A stretch of DNA of 64,000 bases. Origin: Burkholderia sp. BCC1644. Its GTDB lineage: Bacteria > Pseudomonadota > Gammaproteobacteria > Burkholderiales > Burkholderiaceae. The stretch is from NCBI RefSeq assembly GCF_902833225.1, contig NZ_CADFEI010000013.1, forward strand, positions 124,001 through 188,000, read 5' to 3'. The position numbers and the translations under genes are program-made. This document shows, piece after piece, positions 16,959 through 24,691 of the stretch. The notes under the pieces were generated by a model. The model had not been told where the DNA came from, made no database searches, and worked only from the letters and a program-made list of their open reading frames with translations. Each line of letters begins with the position of its first letter. Positions within the stretch are counted from its first letter, which is position 1.

Positions 16959-17953
16959 CCGCGCCGCCCACGACAGTCAAACGCGTCCCCGTCGGCATTG
17001 CGAGCAGCGAGGCGCGCAGCAAGCGGGTACGCATCCGGCACGAAGCGATCGCCGGCCACGCCGACATCCCGCCCCCGTCTCGCCGGGTGCGGCGTCTCGC
17101 CAGCAGTCCGAACTGCACGCCTGCCGACGACGATGCGACATTGCTGCAACGGGCGGCCATGCGAGGTATCCGGCTGCAGCTCGACTACTGGAAAGCCGAA
17201 GCGCGTTTGCAGCATGAACGCATCGGTCATGCCGTCGTGATCTACGGCAGCACGCGCATCGTCGCGCCCGCCGTCGCGAATGCGCGGCTGGACGAAGCGA
17301 ATCGCCTGCTGGCGCAGCGCCCGCACGACCCGGGCCGGCGTCGTGCCGTCACGGTCGCCCGCCGTCTTGTCGAGCACAGCGCGTACTACCGCGTCGCACG
17401 CGAATTCGGCCGTATCGTCGGCCATGCCGACCGGTGCACGCGTACGGCGCGCCTGGCGATCGTCACCGGCGGCGGCCCCGGCATCATGGAGGCCGCCAAT
17501 CGCGGCGCCTGCGAGCGTGGTGCGCCCAGCATCGGCTTCAATATCGAGCTGCCACGCGAACAGGCACCGAATCCGTACATCACGCCGGATCTCTGCTTCC
17601 GGTTCCACTACTTCGCGATTCGCAAGCTGCACCTGCTCGAGCGCGCAAAAGCAGCCGTATTTTTTCCTGGCGGATACGGCACGTTCGACGAGCTGTTCGA
17701 GGTGCTGACGCTGCTGCAGACGCGCAAGATCGCGCCACTGCCGGTCATCCTGGTCGGTGAAGCGTACTGGCGCCGCGCGGTCGACCTGGCGTTTCTCGCG
17801 GACCAAGGGATGATCGACCGCCGCGACCTCGACCTGTTCACCTATTGTGAATCGGCCCCAGACATCTGGCAGGCGATCGGGTCCTGGTACGCGCGGCATG
17901 GCGCAAAGCGACCGGCCCGGCGCACCGCTTCGCGGAAGCCGTCTGCCGTGTAG
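16940..17953 (+). CDS. LOG family protein (cytokinin riboside phosphohydrolase-like)
   Basis: A 337-residue protein with a C-terminal Rossmann-like LOG domain (about residues 95-310). VIYGSTRI, VTGGGPGIMEAANRGA and the signature PGGYGTFDELFE are present. Family members cleave ribose 5-phosphate from nucleoside monophosphates; others are PpnN-like. The N-terminal ~75 residues are basic, low complexity and not part of the usual fold. The ATG at 16940 overlaps the cytochrome c gene by 19 bp; a GTG at 16955 overlapping its stop as GTGA is equally possible. Confidence 0.82.
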   Translation: MGIESVTAPPTTVKRVPVGIASSEARSKRVRIRHEAIAGHADIPPPSRRVRRLASSPNCTPADDDATLLQRAAMRGIRLQLDYWKAEARLQHERIGHAVVIYGSTRIVAPAVANARLDEANRLLAQRPHDPGRRRAVTVARRLVEHSAYYRVAREFGRIVGHADRCTRTARLAIVTGGGPGIMEAANRGACERGAPSIGFNIELPREQAPNPYITPDLCFRFHYFAIRKLHLLERAKAAVFFPGGYGTFDELFEVLTLLQTRKIAPLPVILVGEAYWRRAVDLAFLADQGMIDRRDLDLFTYCESAPDIWQAIGSWYARHGAKRPARRTASRKPSAV

Positions 17954-18036
17954 GAATCCGCCGACCGCATCTGCACGATTCCTACCGCAGCTTCGGGGCA
18001 CGCTGATTGAATCGCGCCCGCTCGCCATCGATACTG
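17949..18036 (+). promoter_or_regulatory. Conserved promoter module, copy B (upstream of small gene)
   Basis: Same spacing as copy A at 13322-13409. GTAGGA is followed 30 bp later by TCCTAC, 52 bp later by GCTGATT and 81 bp later by ATACTG. The module ends 57 bp before the ATG at 18093. Its left arm overlaps the stop of the LOG gene. Confidence 0.6.
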
Positions 18037-18092
18037 AAATCACGGATCACGGCTGCCCGGCACACCGATCGCGCGCCATCAGGAGAGACGTC

Positions 18093-18308
18093 ATGTCACA
18101 CGCTACCCCGCTTTCCGACTCGGGCAGTCAGTCCGATGCAGCCGCGCTCGACCCCCTGGCCCTTGTCGCGCTTGCTCGCGACGCCGGCATGCTCGTGATA
18201 CTCGACGGCCAGATCGGGCGGGAACGGTACGAAAGCGTGACGGGATCGGTCGCCACGCTGGTCCGTTTCGCACAGGCCGTGCAACTTTCTGCGCTCAAGG
18301 CCGCATGA
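18093..18308 (+). CDS. Small hypothetical protein, 71 aa
   Basis: A short protein beginning MSHATPLSDSGSQSDA. AGGAGA lies 6 bases upstream of the ATG. The centre reads LVALARDAGMLVILDGQIGRERYESVTGSV, which looks like a compact alpha/beta fold. No known family is recognised. The gene has its own copy of the 88-bp promoter module, so it is likely a real, regulated gene of the low-oxygen locus. Confidence 0.72.
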   Translation: MSHATPLSDSGSQSDAAALDPLALVALARDAGMLVILDGQIGRERYESVTGSVATLVRFAQAVQLSALKAA

Positions 18309-18415
18309 AGCCGGCCGCGGTCGTGTCGTGCCGCGCACCGGCCGCATTCCCGTGAACGTGCGCCTGCGGGATCGGCCCGTCCCTTTCGCCCGGATATTCA
18401 CCGGATGACGCAGCG

Positions 18416-20164
18416 ATGAACCTGTCCCGTTCCGGACGCATCGCACGCATGTTCCCGGGTGTGGCGCTGCTCGCGAACTACCGGCGTGCGTGGTTTTCGC
18501 GCGATCTTTATGCAGGCATCGCGCTTTCCGCCGTGCTGGTTCCGGTCGGCATGAGCTATGCGCAGGCGGCCGGCCTGCCGGCCGTCACCGGGCTGTATGC
18601 GTCGATCGCGGCATTGCTGGCCTACGCGGTACTCGGCCCGAGCCGTATCCTCGTCCTCGGCCCCGATTCGGCACTGGCTGCCCTGATCGCCGGCGCCATC
18701 GCACCGCTCGCCGGCCACGATCCGCAGCGGGCCATCGCGCTCTCCGGCGCATTGGCGCTGTCGGCCGGTGCGATCTGCATCCTGCTCGGTACGCTCGGCC
18801 TCGGATTCGTCACCGACCTGCTGTCGCGCCCGATCCAGTACGGGTATCTGAACGGCATTGCCATCACGCTCGCGATCGGCCGCTTGCCCGAGCTGTTCGG
18901 CATGACTGCACCGGGTGGCGACGTATTCGCGAGCGTGCCGCACATCGTGCATGCGCTCGTCGAACGCCAATTTTCACCCGCTGCCGGCCTGCTCGGCGCC
19001 GGCGTGCTGGCGGCCATTTTCCTGATGAAGCGCGTGATCCCGCACTGGCCCGGCGTATTGATCGCCGTGCTCGCCGCGACGCTGGTCGCGCGCGTGATGC
19101 CGTTGCATGGAATCGCGACGGTCGGCGCGTTGCCGGCCGGCACACCCGCCCCGCACATTCCGGTCGTCTCGCTCGCCGACCTGACCGCGCTCGCGTCCGG
19201 TGCGATCGCCGTGGCGCTGGTGTCGTTCGCCGACATCAGCATGCTGTCGCGGGCGCTTTCCGCGCGCGCGGGCGACACGCCGGACCGCAACCAGGAACTG
19301 ATCGCGCTGGGGGCGGCCAATCTGCTGGCCGGCGTGACGCAGGGCTGTGCGGTCAGCAGCAGCGCGTCACGCACGCCGGTTGCAATTGCCGCCGGCGCGC
19401 AGAGCCAGGTCACCAATCTCGTCGCGGCGGCGTGCATCGCGATACTGCTCATTGCCGCGCCGGCGCTGCTGACGCTCGTCCCGCGCGCGGCGCTGGCCGC
19501 GGTCGTGATATACGCGGCGTTCGGCATCGCGGACCTCCGTAGCGTCGTCCGGTTGTACCGGATGCGTCGCGGCGAGTGCCTGATTTCGGTGCTGTGCTTT
19601 GCCGGCGTGATCGGCCTGGGTGTCGTCCCCGGCATCCTGCTCGCCAGCGCGCTGTCTCTGCTGTCGTTCGTATGGCGGGCCTGGCATCCGTACGATGCCG
19701 TGCTGGGCCGGCTGTCCGGCGTGCGCGGCTATCACGACATCGCACGGCATCCGGATGCCGTGCAGACGCCGGGGCTCGTGCTGTTCCGCTGGGACGCGCC
19801 GCTCTTCTATGCCAACGTCGAGATCTTCTGCGAGCATCTGCACGCTGCGATCGCGCGCTCGCCGAGCCCGGTCACGCGTATCGTCGTCGCCGCGGAGCCC
19901 GTCACCGATATCGACGTCAGCGCCGCTGACCGGCTCGTCGCGCTTTGCGAGGAACTCCGGGAGCAACACATCGCGTTGAACTTCGCGGAAATGAAGGGGC
20001 CGGTGAAGGATCGCCTGCGCGCTTACGGGCTGTTCGACGGGTTCGGCGCGGCCAGCTTCTTTCCGACCGTGACCGATGCCGTTGCGCATCACGTCCAGCG
20101 GAAAGGCTGGCACGGGGTGCGTCCCGCGTCATCGCAGCCCGCGCGGAACAGGACCGGCGGCTAG
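18416..20164 (+). CDS. SulP-family anion transporter with STAS domain
   Basis: A 582-residue membrane transporter. The SulP signature region DLYAGIALSAVLVPVGMSY-AQAAGLP lies at residues 28-52. About 10-12 hydrophobic segments follow to residue ~420. A cytoplasmic STAS domain occupies about 445-555 (PGLVLFRWDAPLFYANVE onward). SulP proteins move sulfate, bicarbonate or other anions, often with H+ or Na+; the substrate here is unknown. It converges with the small gene at 20252, with a 12-bp-stem hairpin between them. Confidence 0.92.
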   Translation: MNLSRSGRIARMFPGVALLANYRRAWFSRDLYAGIALSAVLVPVGMSYAQAAGLPAVTGLYASIAALLAYAVLGPSRILVLGPDSALAALIAGAIAPLAGHDPQRAIALSGALALSAGAICILLGTLGLGFVTDLLSRPIQYGYLNGIAITLAIGRLPELFGMTAPGGDVFASVPHIVHALVERQFSPAAGLLGAGVLAAIFLMKRVIPHWPGVLIAVLAATLVARVMPLHGIATVGALPAGTPAPHIPVVSLADLTALASGAIAVALVSFADISMLSRALSARAGDTPDRNQELIALGAANLLAGVTQGCAVSSSASRTPVAIAAGAQSQVTNLVAAACIAILLIAAPALLTLVPRAALAAVVIYAAFGIADLRSVVRLYRMRRGECLISVLCFAGVIGLGVVPGILLASALSLLSFVWRAWHPYDAVLGRLSGVRGYHDIARHPDAVQTPGLVLFRWDAPLFYANVEIFCEHLHAAIARSPSPVTRIVVAAEPVTDIDVSAADRLVALCEELREQHIALNFAEMKGPVKDRLRAYGLFDGFGAASFFPTVTDAVAHHVQRKGWHGVRPASSQPARNRTGG

Positions 20165-20190
20165 GCGCCTGACGACGTGCGGCCGCCGCG

Positions 20191-20236
20191 CGTGTCGCAT
20201 CGGGCCAGGAAGCGCGCTCGGCGTCGATGCGACACG
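20191..20236. terminator. Bidirectional hairpin between convergent genes
   Basis: CGTGTCGCATCG (20191-20202) pairs perfectly with CGATGCGACACG (20225-20236), a 12-bp stem with a 22-base loop. It lies between the SulP stop and the stop of the opposing small gene. Confidence 0.6.
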
Positions 20237-20251
20237 TGGCGTGTCGTCCGT

Positions 20252-20491
20252 TCAAACCGTAAAGGTGTTCGACTTCTTCATTTCGACCCAGGTCATCCCG
20301 GCGCGCAACCCGTCGACCGCGGCTTCGCGCTCGGTGTCATGGATCCTGCTGTGAGCAAACGTACGCTCGCACGTGCCGTCCGGCGACATGAGCGTCACGT
20401 GGATACTGCAACGATAGCCGCCCGTTTCGGTGGCGCTCGTCTCGATCGCCACCGACCAGTCCGCGTCGTGTACCTCGCCTGACAGTGCCAT
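20252..20491 (-). CDS. Small hypothetical protein, 79 aa
   Basis: Begins MALSGEVHDADWSVAIET and ends MKKSNTFTV, with no signal peptide. The alternating pattern YRCSIHVTLMSPDG suggests a beta-sheet fold. AGGAGGG lies about 8 bases upstream of the ATG at 20491. It follows the triple-BON gene by 55 bp on the same strand and probably shares its transcript. I do not recognise the family. Confidence 0.7.
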   Translation of the reverse strand: MALSGEVHDADWSVAIETSATETGGYRCSIHVTLMSPDGTCERTFAHSRIHDTEREAAVDGLRAGMTWVEMKKSNTFTV

Positions 20492-20546
20492 CCTGCTTCC
20501 CTCCTGTGCCCGCGCGGACGTCCTGTCCGGCTTCGGCATGCCGTCC

Positions 20547-21197
20547 TTATTCGACCACCAGGTCGTCGACGACCGCACGCACGCCACGCGCCGACCACGC
20601 GGCCCCGCGCACGGCCTTGCGTTCGGAGAACGAGCCGACCTTGCCGGACAACCGGACGGTGCCGTCGCGCACCTCGATCGCGATGTGTTTCGCCTCGCGC
20701 TCCGCGTGGCGCATGATCGCGCGCTTGATGTTGCCGCCGATGTCGGCCGAGCCGACCGCCCCCTGCACGACGATGTGGTCGGTCACGCCGGTCACGCTGC
20801 GCATCTGCGAAATCGCCCGTACGGCCAGGTGGCTCTGGTATGCCCATTCGACCCTGCCGGACAGCGTGATCCAGCCGTGCTCGACCTGCACCTTGACCGC
20901 GTCGTCATGCAGCCCGACCGTCCAGTGCAGAACCGAGCGCACGGCATTCGCAACGTCCTCGTCGGTGCGGACGTCGTCGTTCGGCAAGTGCACGGTCATG
21001 TCGACGACGAGCGCCCGGACGCCGGCCACACGGTTCGCCGCGCGCTCGATCGCCAGTTTCTCGGCATAGCTTGGCGGGTGACCCGAAAGCGTCACGATTC
21101 GGTCGGAGACCTCGACACCGATCCGTGTCGCGTCGATTGCCGGGTCGGATTCCAGTTCGTCCTGAACGTCCTGCTTCAACTGCTTGTCGGTTTTCAT
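20547..21197 (-). CDS. Triple BON-domain protein
   Basis: A 216-residue protein made of three BON repeats, each of about 65-70 residues. They start near residues 4, 76 and 148, with the recurring pattern V-x-V-x-x-G-x-(I/V)-T-L-S-G (RIVTLSGHP, GWITLSGRV, GTVRLSGKV). It lacks a signal peptide, so it is likely cytoplasmic, unlike OsmY. BON domains are thought to bind membranes or peptidoglycan. An FNR-like box at 21274-21287 lies upstream. Confidence 0.9.
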   Translation of the reverse strand: MKTDKQLKQDVQDELESDPAIDATRIGVEVSDRIVTLSGHPPSYAEKLAIERAANRVAGVRALVVDMTVHLPNDDVRTDEDVANAVRSVLHWTVGLHDDAVKVQVEHGWITLSGRVEWAYQSHLAVRAISQMRSVTGVTDHIVVQGAVGSADIGGNIKRAIMRHAEREAKHIAIEVRDGTVRLSGKVGSFSERKAVRGAAWSARGVRAVVDDLVVE

Positions 21198-21273
21198 CGT
21201 CTGCACTCCAGTGAGATGCGGCGCGCTTGTCCGCCGTACACGGCCAGATTTGCATAGGGGCGGCTCGGCATCG

Positions 21274-21287
21274 CTGATGCAGGTCAA
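21274..21287. promoter_or_regulatory. FNR-like box upstream of BON gene
   Basis: CTGAT-GCAG-GTCAA has one mismatch to the TTGAY-N4-GTCAA pattern. It lies about 80 bp before the BON start and 43 bp from the better box at 21330-21343. Confidence 0.5.
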
Positions 21288-21329
21288 CGGATGCCTTGCG
21301 CCGCGCTGCGAGGTGCGTGCAAGCGTCGC

Positions 21330-21343
21330 TTGATGAAGGTCAA
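21330..21343. promoter_or_regulatory. FNR/ANR-type box upstream of nitroreductase
   Basis: TTGAT-GAAG-GTCAA lies 85 bp before the ATG at 21428. It could also reach the divergent BON gene. Confidence 0.7.
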
Positions 21344-21427
21344 ATCGATATGGCCCGGCCGTCTTATCGTGAAATCGCCGATGCGCGACGTTCCAGGCCC
21401 GCGCAACGATGCTCGAAGGAGAATCAC

Positions 21428-22093
21428 ATGACGGAACAGCAACTGTTGGCCTATTCGCCGGCGCCACCGGCACTGCCGGCGCCGCCCCAGGGCGAATCGC
21501 CTGCCATCATCGATCTGCCGCGCCCGAACCTCGACGGCGGCTCGCCATTGATGGCGGCACTCGCCATGAGAATGAGTTCACGCGAATTCACCGCCACGCC
21601 GCTCCCGCCTGCAACGCTCGGCGAATTGCTGTGGGCGGCGGACGGCATCAACCGGCCGGCAAGCGGCGGCCGTACGGCACCGTCCGCGCATGCGTTCAAT
21701 GAAATCGACATCTACGTCGCGCTGCCGAACGGCGTTTACCGATACGACGCGCCCGCGCATCGGCTCGTGCTGAAACACGCGGCCGATGCACGCGACCTCA
21801 CGGGGTACCAGGATTTCGTAGGCCGCGCCCCCCTCGATCTCGTCTACGTGGTGCGGACTTCCTCGATCCTCGACATGCCGCCGCCACAACGCGACGTGTT
21901 CTCGGCCGTCGCGGCGGGCGCCATCACGCAGAACGTTTCGCTCTACTGTGCGGCAGCCGGCCTCGGCACGGTCGTGCGCGGCTGGATCAATCATCGCGCG
22001 CTCGCCGACGCGCTGCGGTTGAACGAGGACGAACTGCCGATCCTTGCGCAGACCGTCGGCTACCGCGCGGGCGGTACGGTATCGGAAGCGTGA
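21428..22093 (+). CDS. SagB-type nitroreductase family protein
   Basis: A 221-residue single nitroreductase domain. MRMSSREFTATPLPPATLGELLWAADG and RTAPSAHAFNEIDIYVAL are the FMN-binding blocks, and the C-terminal YCAAAGLGTVVRGW and TVGY complete the fold. Such enzymes use FMN and NAD(P)H; the substrate is unknown. GGAG precedes the ATG at 21428. The 30-residue proline-rich N-terminus precedes the fold. It is unrelated in length to the Acg-type protein at 15572. Confidence 0.88.
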   Translation: MTEQQLLAYSPAPPALPAPPQGESPAIIDLPRPNLDGGSPLMAALAMRMSSREFTATPLPPATLGELLWAADGINRPASGGRTAPSAHAFNEIDIYVALPNGVYRYDAPAHRLVLKHAADARDLTGYQDFVGRAPLDLVYVVRTSSILDMPPPQRDVFSAVAAGAITQNVSLYCAAAGLGTVVRGWINHRALADALRLNEDELPILAQTVGYRAGGTVSEA

Positions 22094-22200
22094 GCACACG
22101 TTCGGCCGGTTGAAATCATCGGCGCGCGGATGGCTCCGTGCGCCGTTGCCCTCCCTTCGGGCGACGCGTGCCCCCGCATCGCCCGGTGCCTGCCTCCCGA

Positions 22201-22635
22201 TCAGCTGATCGTCAGCTTCTTCTGCCCGACCGGCGCCTTCTTCGGCAACGTCAGCGACAGCACGCCATCCTGATACGTCGCCGTCGCGTTCGCGTCGTCG
22301 ATCTCGCCAGACAGCGAGAACGACCGGCCGATCGCGCCGCTGTAGCGCTCGCGCCGGATCACGCGCTCGCCATCCTTCTGCTCGTTGCTGCGCTCGACCT
22401 TCGCGTTGATCGTTACGGTCCGGCCGGTTACCTGGACATCGATGTCCTCCTTCGCGACGCCCGGCAGCTCCGCATTGACCTTGTAGGCGTCGTCGCTTTC
22501 CGTCACGTCGATCTTCATCGATGCAAGATCGGGTTCGTCCGTCATCGCCATGCCGCGCAGCGGCCTGAACAGCCCCTGAAACAGGTCGGAGACGGGCTCG
22601 ATCGAAAACGGATCGTAACGTGTGAGGTGAGTCAT
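22201..22635 (-). CDS. Hsp20/alpha-crystallin small heat-shock protein
   Basis: A 144-residue sHsp. The alpha-crystallin domain runs from about residue 40 (MKIDVTESDDAYKVNAELPGV) to the end, including the GVLSLTLPK signature. It holds unfolding proteins in a refoldable state. GAGGAG about 8 bases upstream fixes the ATG at 22635. An FNR-type box lies 153 bp upstream, which links it to the low-oxygen set rather than heat shock alone. Confidence 0.94.
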   Translation of the reverse strand: MTHLTRYDPFSIEPVSDLFQGLFRPLRGMAMTDEPDLASMKIDVTESDDAYKVNAELPGVAKEDIDVQVTGRTVTINAKVERSNEQKDGERVIRRERYSGAIGRSFSLSGEIDDANATATYQDGVLSLTLPKKAPVGQKKLTIS

Positions 22636-22787
22636 GGTTCGCACTCCTCGTACGGTTGACATGCAGCCGCGCTTTCGTCCCGCCAGCGCGGTGCCGTGAT
22701 GCGGATCGGACTGGCGCGGCATCGCGTGCCGCGCAACGGACGAAGGATCCTTCCGAAACCAGCGTATCCGCCCGCATCGTCAGGCGC

Positions 22788-22801
22788 TTGATACGCGTCA
22801 A
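22788..22801. promoter_or_regulatory. FNR/ANR-type box upstream of hsp20
   Basis: TTGAT-ACGC-GTCAA lies 153 bp upstream of the hsp20 start at 22635. It abuts the 3' end of the DUF1488 gene. Confidence 0.68.
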
Positions 22802-22814
22802 TGCCCCGAGGCGA

Positions 22815-23090
22815 TCAGGTGCAGAACCGGAAAAATCCGCTGTGAAGCAGGATCGGCCTGCCGTCCATCTCCTCGAGCAGGCAGCGCGCCGCTCGCTCGA
22901 TGGCGGGACGATGGCGCGCAAATGCATCGACGAGGTCCTGTTCGCGCGGCGATGCCGCGCGGAAGTGATCTTCCAGCGCTGCCGCAGTGATCACGCAGCG
23001 CACACGACGGCCTTCGACCAGCGCCGGAAAGGCCAGCGCCGGGTCCAGGCCGCAATACGTCGGATGTTCGGTGGGGAAGGATATCTGCAT
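22815..23090 (-). CDS. DUF1488 family protein
   Basis: A 91-residue protein. ALAFPALVEGRRVRCVITAAALEDHF matches the DUF1488 pattern of a short alpha/beta protein with a conserved C-x-I-x-x-x-A-L-x-D-H-F. The ATG at 23090 has AGGTG upstream; a GTG three codons earlier is possible. The function is unknown. It lies between hsp20 and a usp on the same strand. Confidence 0.78.
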   Translation of the reverse strand: MQISFPTEHPTYCGLDPALAFPALVEGRRVRCVITAAALEDHFRAASPREQDLVDAFARHRPAIERAARCLLEEMDGRPILLHSGFFRFCT

Positions 23091-23208
23091 GATGATCACC
23101 TGGGCAGGTTGCGTACTGACCGTCGCCCGCTTCCGGCAAGCCGGTGCGGTCGTGCCAGCCCATGGCCGGCTCGACTGTCGGGCTGCATTCGTATCGTCCG
23201 CGGCGCCG

Positions 23209-23682
23209 CTAGGCTGCCGCTACGGCGGCATGTGCGGCATCTTGGCCGCGCACGAGCAGGACCGGGCAACTCGATCCGCGCAGGAAACGCTCGGCTACGC
23301 TGCCGAGGAACAACCGGCGGACCCCGCGCCGTCCGTGCGTGCCGATTACGGCCAGATCGATCGAACGATCGACGACATAGCGTTGCAGCCGTTCGGCGAT
23401 ATCCTGACCGAGTTCGGTCTCGACGATTTCCGTCTCGCCGTTGACGGCCGCATGCGTGATGGCCCGTTGCGCACTTCGCAGTACCGCCGCGCCATCGCGC
23501 CGCACCTCGTCGAGCAGCGCGTCCGGGTCCATTCGCCCGGCGTACGTGATCAGAAGCGATGTGTCGACGACAAAGACGGCGAACAGGCGCGCGCCGCACG
23601 ATCGGGCAACCTTCAGGCCTTCTTCGAGCGCCTGATTCGACGAAGGACTGCCGTCTACGGCGACCATGATGTTCGTGTACAT
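23209..23682 (-). CDS. Universal stress protein, single UspA domain
   Basis: A 157-residue UspA starting MYTNIMVAVDGSPSSNQAL. VIGTHGRRGVRRLFLGSVAERFL is a complete ATP-binding loop. GAGG precedes the ATG at 23682. It is the fifth usp gene of the locus. An FNR-type box lies 77 bp upstream. Confidence 0.93.
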   Translation of the reverse strand: MYTNIMVAVDGSPSSNQALEEGLKVARSCGARLFAVFVVDTSLLITYAGRMDPDALLDEVRRDGAAVLRSAQRAITHAAVNGETEIVETELGQDIAERLQRYVVDRSIDLAVIGTHGRRGVRRLFLGSVAERFLRGSSCPVLLVRGQDAAHAAVAAA

Positions 23683-23758
23683 GCCAACCTCGCTGGATGA
23701 ATCGACGCGCCGGGGCGTTCGGATACGTTTCATCATCAGCGCTGGCCGGAAACGGGCG

Positions 23759-23772
23759 TTGACCGAGGTCAA
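23759..23772. promoter_or_regulatory. FNR/ANR-type box upstream of usp
   Basis: TTGAC-CGAG-GTCAA is a perfect TTGAC inverted repeat, 77 bp upstream of the usp ATG at 23682. Confidence 0.68.
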
Positions 23773-23823
23773 CGACTGGATGCCGCGTGGAGACCGGTAT
23801 GTTCCGACATGAACGACGCGGAA

Positions 23824-24303
23824 TTACAGAGGGGCTGCCGGTAGCGTCGGCATGTCTGGCGAGTGCGGCGGGTTCGCGTACGTCGGGAACGCTCTCTCGA
23901 TTTCAAGGATCTGCGACGCGCATGCGCCGTATTGCCAGCCCGGGCCGCCATCGCTGTCGTACATGCCCTTGCACATTGCCTTGAGCCGGATCACCCAGCC
24001 GCCGCCGTCGCTCGACGCCATGCGAGAGGCCCACAGATAGACTTCTCCCGCGAAGTACGGTTGCGCGGTTTCGATCCGGTCCGCACTGAATCGCGTGATC
24101 CGGGTCGATGAATGTAGTTCGACGTAGTGCCGTGTGAGGTTCCACATTCGGTCGCATTCGGATGGCGACGAGCACGGCCGTGACGCTGCCTGGCGTGTCG
24201 CAAGCAACTGCGTTTCAGTCGACCTGAATGCCGCGACCTGCCCTGCTCCAGCACAAGCACCCAACACGAGCACGACGATCGTGGACAATGCCCATCGTTT
24301 CAT
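23824..24303 (-). CDS. Hypothetical lipoprotein
   Basis: A 159-residue protein with a lipoprotein signal: MKRWALSTIVVLVLGACAG, where LGAC is the lipobox. The mature part has several cysteines (PCSSPSEC, MCKGM, YGACAS) that could form disulfides. The family is unrecognised. The ATG at 24303 is preferred to a TTG two codons upstream. An FNR-type box about 155 bp upstream suggests it is the last member of the low-oxygen locus. Confidence 0.75.
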   Translation of the reverse strand: MKRWALSTIVVLVLGACAGAGQVAAFRSTETQLLATRQAASRPCSSPSECDRMWNLTRHYVELHSSTRITRFSADRIETAQPYFAGEVYLWASRMASSDGGGWVIRLKAMCKGMYDSDGGPGWQYGACASQILEIERAFPTYANPPHSPDMPTLPAAPL

Positions 24304-24691
24304 CGCCAATTTCCCGTCATTTCGTCAGGCATGCGGCCCATTCAAGGGAGGGGGGTAAAACCCGGCGGCATTCGGACCGTGCCGCATCCCGCCCATGGAG
24401 ACGCGCTGCATTGCCCAGGCGCCCGGATCGACTGTATTGCCAACGCGGCGGACGCGGTTGACATGCGTCAATCCTCGTTTGCAGCGTGGGCGCGCAAACC
24501 GGAACGGCTGGCAATAGCGTGATCGCGGCGACGCTTCGGCAAGATCGGACCGATGTCGACGCACTGACGATGCATCGAGATGCGGAATCTCGCTCGCGCA
24601 ACGAACGCTTCCCGATCCCGATCGGATCACTCGTGGCTGATGTTCGGCGGCCGGACCGTGCAACTCCTCGACGCCATCGTCGACGACATCT
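24304..24691. other. Intergenic region at the end of the low-oxygen locus
   Basis: About 390 bp with no supported gene. It contains the FNR-type box at 24458-24471. The short frames in it have off-frame composition. Confidence 0.6.
24458..24471. promoter_or_regulatory. FNR/ANR-type box upstream of lipoprotein gene
   Basis: TTGAC-ATGC-GTCAA is a perfect TTGAC inverted repeat. The nearest suitable gene is the lipoprotein gene starting at 24303. Confidence 0.6.

Noticed and set aside
18622..19635. 337-residue minus-strand frame inside the SulP gene
   Set aside because: Ser/Thr/Ala-rich composition from antisense of membrane codons; no motif.
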